The translations under genes were made by a program, and so were the position numbers. Shown in pieces: positions 13,554-15,834 of a stretch of DNA of 15,834 bases (positions within the stretch are counted from its first letter, which is position 1; each line of letters opens with the position of its first letter). Origin of the DNA: Gemmatimonadota bacterium (lineage in GTDB: Bacteria > ARS69); NCBI GenBank assembly GCA_021604925.1, contig BQJX01000014.1:1-15834 (forward strand), in the 5' to 3' direction. The notes beneath the pieces were generated by a model, which saw only the letters and a program-made list of their open reading frames with translations, was not told the DNA's origin and made no database searches.

Positions 13554-15463
13554 CCCGATACGAAGGCCTGGAAGGTCGGCTGGTGACCGTCGACGAAGCG
13601 CTGCAACGCATTCAGTCCGGATCCAGGATCTTCCTGGGCTCCGGGTGCGCCGAGCCCCAGACGCTGGTGCACGGCCTCTGTCGACAGGCCGAGCGCTTGC
13701 GCGACATCGAAGTCTGCTCCCTGCTCACCCTGGGGACGGCGGACTACGTGAACGAGCGCTTCCTGGGCCACTTCCGGCACAACGCGTTCTTCATCGGCAG
13801 CAATGTGCGCGACGCGGTGCGCGAGGGTCGCGCCGACTACACGCCCATTTTCCTGAGTGAGATCCCCGAGCTTTTCCGGTCCGGGCAGCGCCGCGTGGAC
13901 GTGGCCCTGATCCAGGTGGCCCCGCCCAACCAGCACGGCCACTGCAACTTCGGCATCCATCTCGACATCCAGCGGACCGCGGTGGCGTGCGCGGACCTCG
14001 TGATCGCCGAGATCAACCCGAACATGCCGCGTACGCGGGGCAACGCCGCCATCCCCTCCAGCGAGATCGACCTGTTCGTGGAGACGTCCAGTCCCATCCT
14101 GGAACTGCCGAGCCCGGAACCCGACGAGATCGCCATGGAGATCGGAATGCACGCGGCTCGCCTCATCGACGACGGCTCGTGCCTGCAACTCGGCATCGGC
14201 ACCATCCCCAATGCGGTGGCGCGCTTCCTGGACGACCGGCACGACCTGGGTCTGCACACCGAGATGTTCTCGGACGGCGTCCTCGGGCTGCTGGAAAACG
14301 GCAACATCACGAACAAGCAGAAGACGGTCAATCCCGGCCACTCGGTGACCAGCTTCGTGATGGGAACGCGGCGCCTGTACGACTACGTGGACCAGAATCC
14401 GGACATCGAGTTCTGGCCGTCGGACTTCGTGAATGATCCCCGAGTGATCTCCCAGAACTCCAAGGTGGCCGCCATCAACTCCGCCCTCCAGGTGGACCTG
14501 ACCGGACAGGTGTGTGCCGACAGTCTGGGCTACAGCTTCTACAGCGGCATCGGAGGACAGGTCGACTTTGTCCGGGGCGCCGCCATGAGCGCCGGCGGCA
14601 AGCCGATCATCGCGCTCCCGAGTACCGCGCGACGCGGCGCCGTGTCCCGGATCGTGCCGCATCTCGATGAGGGCGCCGGCGTGGTCACCAGCCGCGGCGA
14701 CGTCCACTACGTGGTGACCGAGTACGGAGTGGCGTACCTGCACGGCAAGACGATCCGCGAACGCGCACTGGCGCTGGTGGATATTGCCCATCCGGACTTC
14801 CGCGCGGAGCTGCGTCGCTTCATCCACGAGAAGCACTACGCGTCGATGTCCGCCGAGAAACTGCAGTACGTGTTCGACGCGTACCCGCACGACTGGGTTC
14901 GCACCCATCGATTCGGCGACGAGGAGCTGACCATCCGGCCGCTCAAACCCGACGACTCCGCGAAACTGCGGGACCTCTTCTACAGCCATACGATGGAGAC
15001 GATCTACCACCGTTACTTCACCGTGAAGAAGGAGCTGACGCCGGGCGAGGCGCTCCACCTGTGCAGCGTGAACTACCGGCGTCGCATGGCCTTCGGGGTG
15101 CTCGCGGGCGAGGGCGAGAACGAGCGGCTGGTGGCGGTCGCGCGTTACGATCTGGACCCGCGTTCCAACCTTGCGGAGACGGCCGTGGTGGTGGGCGAAT
15201 CCCACCGACGGCTCGGGATCGCCTCCACCCTGCTGACCCAGCTCTGCGAGTACGCCCAGGGGAAGGGCATCGACGGGATCACGGCCAGCATTCTTCCGGG
15301 CAACCACGCCATGGTGCAGGTGCATCGCGCGCTCGGGCACACGATCCGCTGGGATCCGGAGAATCGGCGGTACCACGTCCTGTACCGGTTCGGATCGGAC
15401 CGGGAGCCCGTGGCGGACTCGGCCAAGGCGGGGGCCCCGCCCATTCCGTCCGTGAGCGCATGA
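13550..15463 (+). CDS. Acetyl-CoA hydrolase/CoA-transferase fused to a GNAT acetyltransferase domain
   Basis: 637 residues from a TTG at 13550 that overlaps the CBS gene stop; AGAGG lies seven bases upstream. Residues about 10-435 form the two halves of an acetyl-CoA hydrolase/4-hydroxybutyrate CoA-transferase. GIGTIPNAV (215-223) and GIGGQVDF (333-340) are the CoA-site glycine loops, HTEMFSDG (236-243) carries Glu238, the expected covalent glutamyl-CoA residue, and ALPST and VTEYGVA are also conserved. Residues about 458-615 are a GNAT domain: LTIRPLKPDD at the start, AVVVGESHRR strand, then RRLGIA (553-558), the acetyl-CoA pyrophosphate loop. The plain transferases are about 430-450 residues; fusions with GNAT occur in various bacteria. 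The first half could exchange CoA between acetate and another acid; the second may acetylate a small molecule or a protein lysine. The CBS protein and a membrane protein are translationally coupled on either side. Confidence 0.9.
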   Translation: MTRYEGLEGRLVTVDEALQRIQSGSRIFLGSGCAEPQTLVHGLCRQAERLRDIEVCSLLTLGTADYVNERFLGHFRHNAFFIGSNVRDAVREGRADYTPIFLSEIPELFRSGQRRVDVALIQVAPPNQHGHCNFGIHLDIQRTAVACADLVIAEINPNMPRTRGNAAIPSSEIDLFVETSSPILELPSPEPDEIAMEIGMHAARLIDDGSCLQLGIGTIPNAVARFLDDRHDLGLHTEMFSDGVLGLLENGNITNKQKTVNPGHSVTSFVMGTRRLYDYVDQNPDIEFWPSDFVNDPRVISQNSKVAAINSALQVDLTGQVCADSLGYSFYSGIGGQVDFVRGAAMSAGGKPIIALPSTARRGAVSRIVPHLDEGAGVVTSRGDVHYVVTEYGVAYLHGKTIRERALALVDIAHPDFRAELRRFIHEKHYASMSAEKLQYVFDAYPHDWVRTHRFGDEELTIRPLKPDDSAKLRDLFYSHTMETIYHRYFTVKKELTPGEALHLCSVNYRRRMAFGVLAGEGENERLVAVARYDLDPRSNLAETAVVVGESHRRLGIASTLLTQLCEYAQGKGIDGITASILPGNHAMVQVHRALGHTIRWDPENRRYHVLYRFGSDREPVADSAKAGAPPIPSVSA

Positions 15464-15834
15464 CGCCGGATTGCTGCGCAGCCGCAGCGCCCGAGGGTCC
15501 CCTGGGAGTGGCTCTCCTCCTGGGGACCGGCGTCACCATGAGCCTGGGACACTGCCTGGGCATGTGTGGTCCGCTGGCGGTGGCGTTCGGCGTGCGTCAG
15601 CACCAGGCCGGGCGGTCGCGTCACCGCCTCGTACCCCCGTTGCTCGTGTACCACGCGGGCCGGCTCACCAGCTACGCGATCATCGGCGCGCTGGTGGCGG
15701 CGGTGGTGTCCATGCCGGGCGTGAATCTGGACGGTACCCGGTGGCGCGCCTGGTTCTCGCTCTTCGCCGCGCTCGTGCTGCTCGCTTCGGCCTTCGGCAT
15801 ACCGCTGTTGCCCCGGATCACGCCGCGGCCGGCC
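15460..15834 (+). CDS. TauE/SafE-type (DsbD_2/UreH-like) membrane protein, partial
   Basis: First 125 residues; the gene runs off the right edge. The ATG overlaps the stop of the CoA-transferase gene as ATGA. After a short N-terminus with two adjacent cysteines (5-6) comes a membrane helix with the family signature GHCLGMCGP (30-38; Cys32 and Cys36), then YHAGRLTSYAIIGAL (64-78) and another helix at about 97-117. G-H-C-x-G-M-C-G-P and Y-x-x-G-R-x-x-x-Y are typical of the sulfite exporter TauE/SafE-annotated proteins (also called UreH-like or cytochrome biogenesis transmembrane region). In many proteobacteria this family sits in the ccoGHIS region and is linked to copper supply or maturation of cbb3 oxidase. 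That role is inferred. With a FixLJ-like pair nearby it fits a low-oxygen respiration locus. Confidence 0.85.
   Translation, partial: MTPDCCAAAAPEGPLGVALLLGTGVTMSLGHCLGMCGPLAVAFGVRQHQAGRSRHRLVPPLLVYHAGRLTSYAIIGALVAAVVSMPGVNLDGTRWRAWFSLFAALVLLASAFGIPLLPRITPRPA

Noticed and set aside
13253..15376. Long minus-strand reading frame (707 codons) opposite the CoA-transferase/GNAT gene
   Set aside because: Composition is Val/His/Arg/Gly-rich without motifs, and the opposite strand encodes a well-conserved enzyme with catalytic and CoA-loop motifs.
1..15834. CRISPR arrays, tRNA or rRNA genes, insertion sequences, prophage genes
   Set aside because: I saw no regularly spaced repeats, cloverleaf or ribosomal sequence, transposase motifs or terminal inverted repeats. 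Intergenic gaps are all under 200 bp.

Overview
The window is high-GC, densely coded DNA from a diderm (Gram-negative-type) bacterium. Evidence for an outer membrane is the PgaA-like porin, a second beta-barrel candidate and two lipoproteins. Several genes start with GTG or TTG. The sequence does not fix the phylum: Myxococcota, Gemmatimonadota or an Eisenbacteria-like lineage would all fit, and this is a guess. There are no rRNA or tRNA genes, insertion sequences, CRISPR arrays or phage genes, and nothing suggests recent transfer.

Positions 1-5999 (minus strand) hold an envelope module. An mscS-type channel gene is followed by a tightly packed poly-N-acetylglucosamine (PGA) type exopolysaccharide operon in the order pgaD-pgaC-pgaA-pgaB. 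A membrane-protein gene that looks like a ClC chloride channel runs off the left edge. PgaC with PgaD would polymerise and export the glycan, PgaB would de-N-acetylate it, and PgaA would carry it through the outer membrane. PgaB is reduced to its deacetylase domain and PgaA is shorter than the E. coli protein.

Positions 6033-8412 hold three unrecognised envelope genes: an overlapping beta-barrel/lipoprotein pair on the plus strand and a convergent lipoprotein gene sharing one terminator hairpin. The pair is preceded by a good sigma-54 type promoter (GG-N10-GC). Positions 8513-11105 hold a two-gene unit: a radical SAM/SPASM enzyme and a membrane glycosyltransferase related to family 2/21. A near-consensus sigma-70 promoter precedes it. 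Its substrate is unknown, and it is the best candidate here for an undescribed pathway.

Positions 11116-15834 look like an oxygen-responsive metabolic module. A FixL-like kinase keeps the haem-ligand histidine and the oxygen-sensing arginine at the FixL spacing, and it overlaps a FixJ-like regulator (minus strand). Divergent from it, across a 177-bp region with a perfect palindrome, is a translationally coupled set: a two-CBS-domain protein, an acetyl-CoA hydrolase/transferase fused to a GNAT domain, and a TauE/SafE-type membrane protein cut by the right edge. That last family often accompanies cbb3 oxidase assembly genes, so a cco/fix cluster may lie just to the right (inference).
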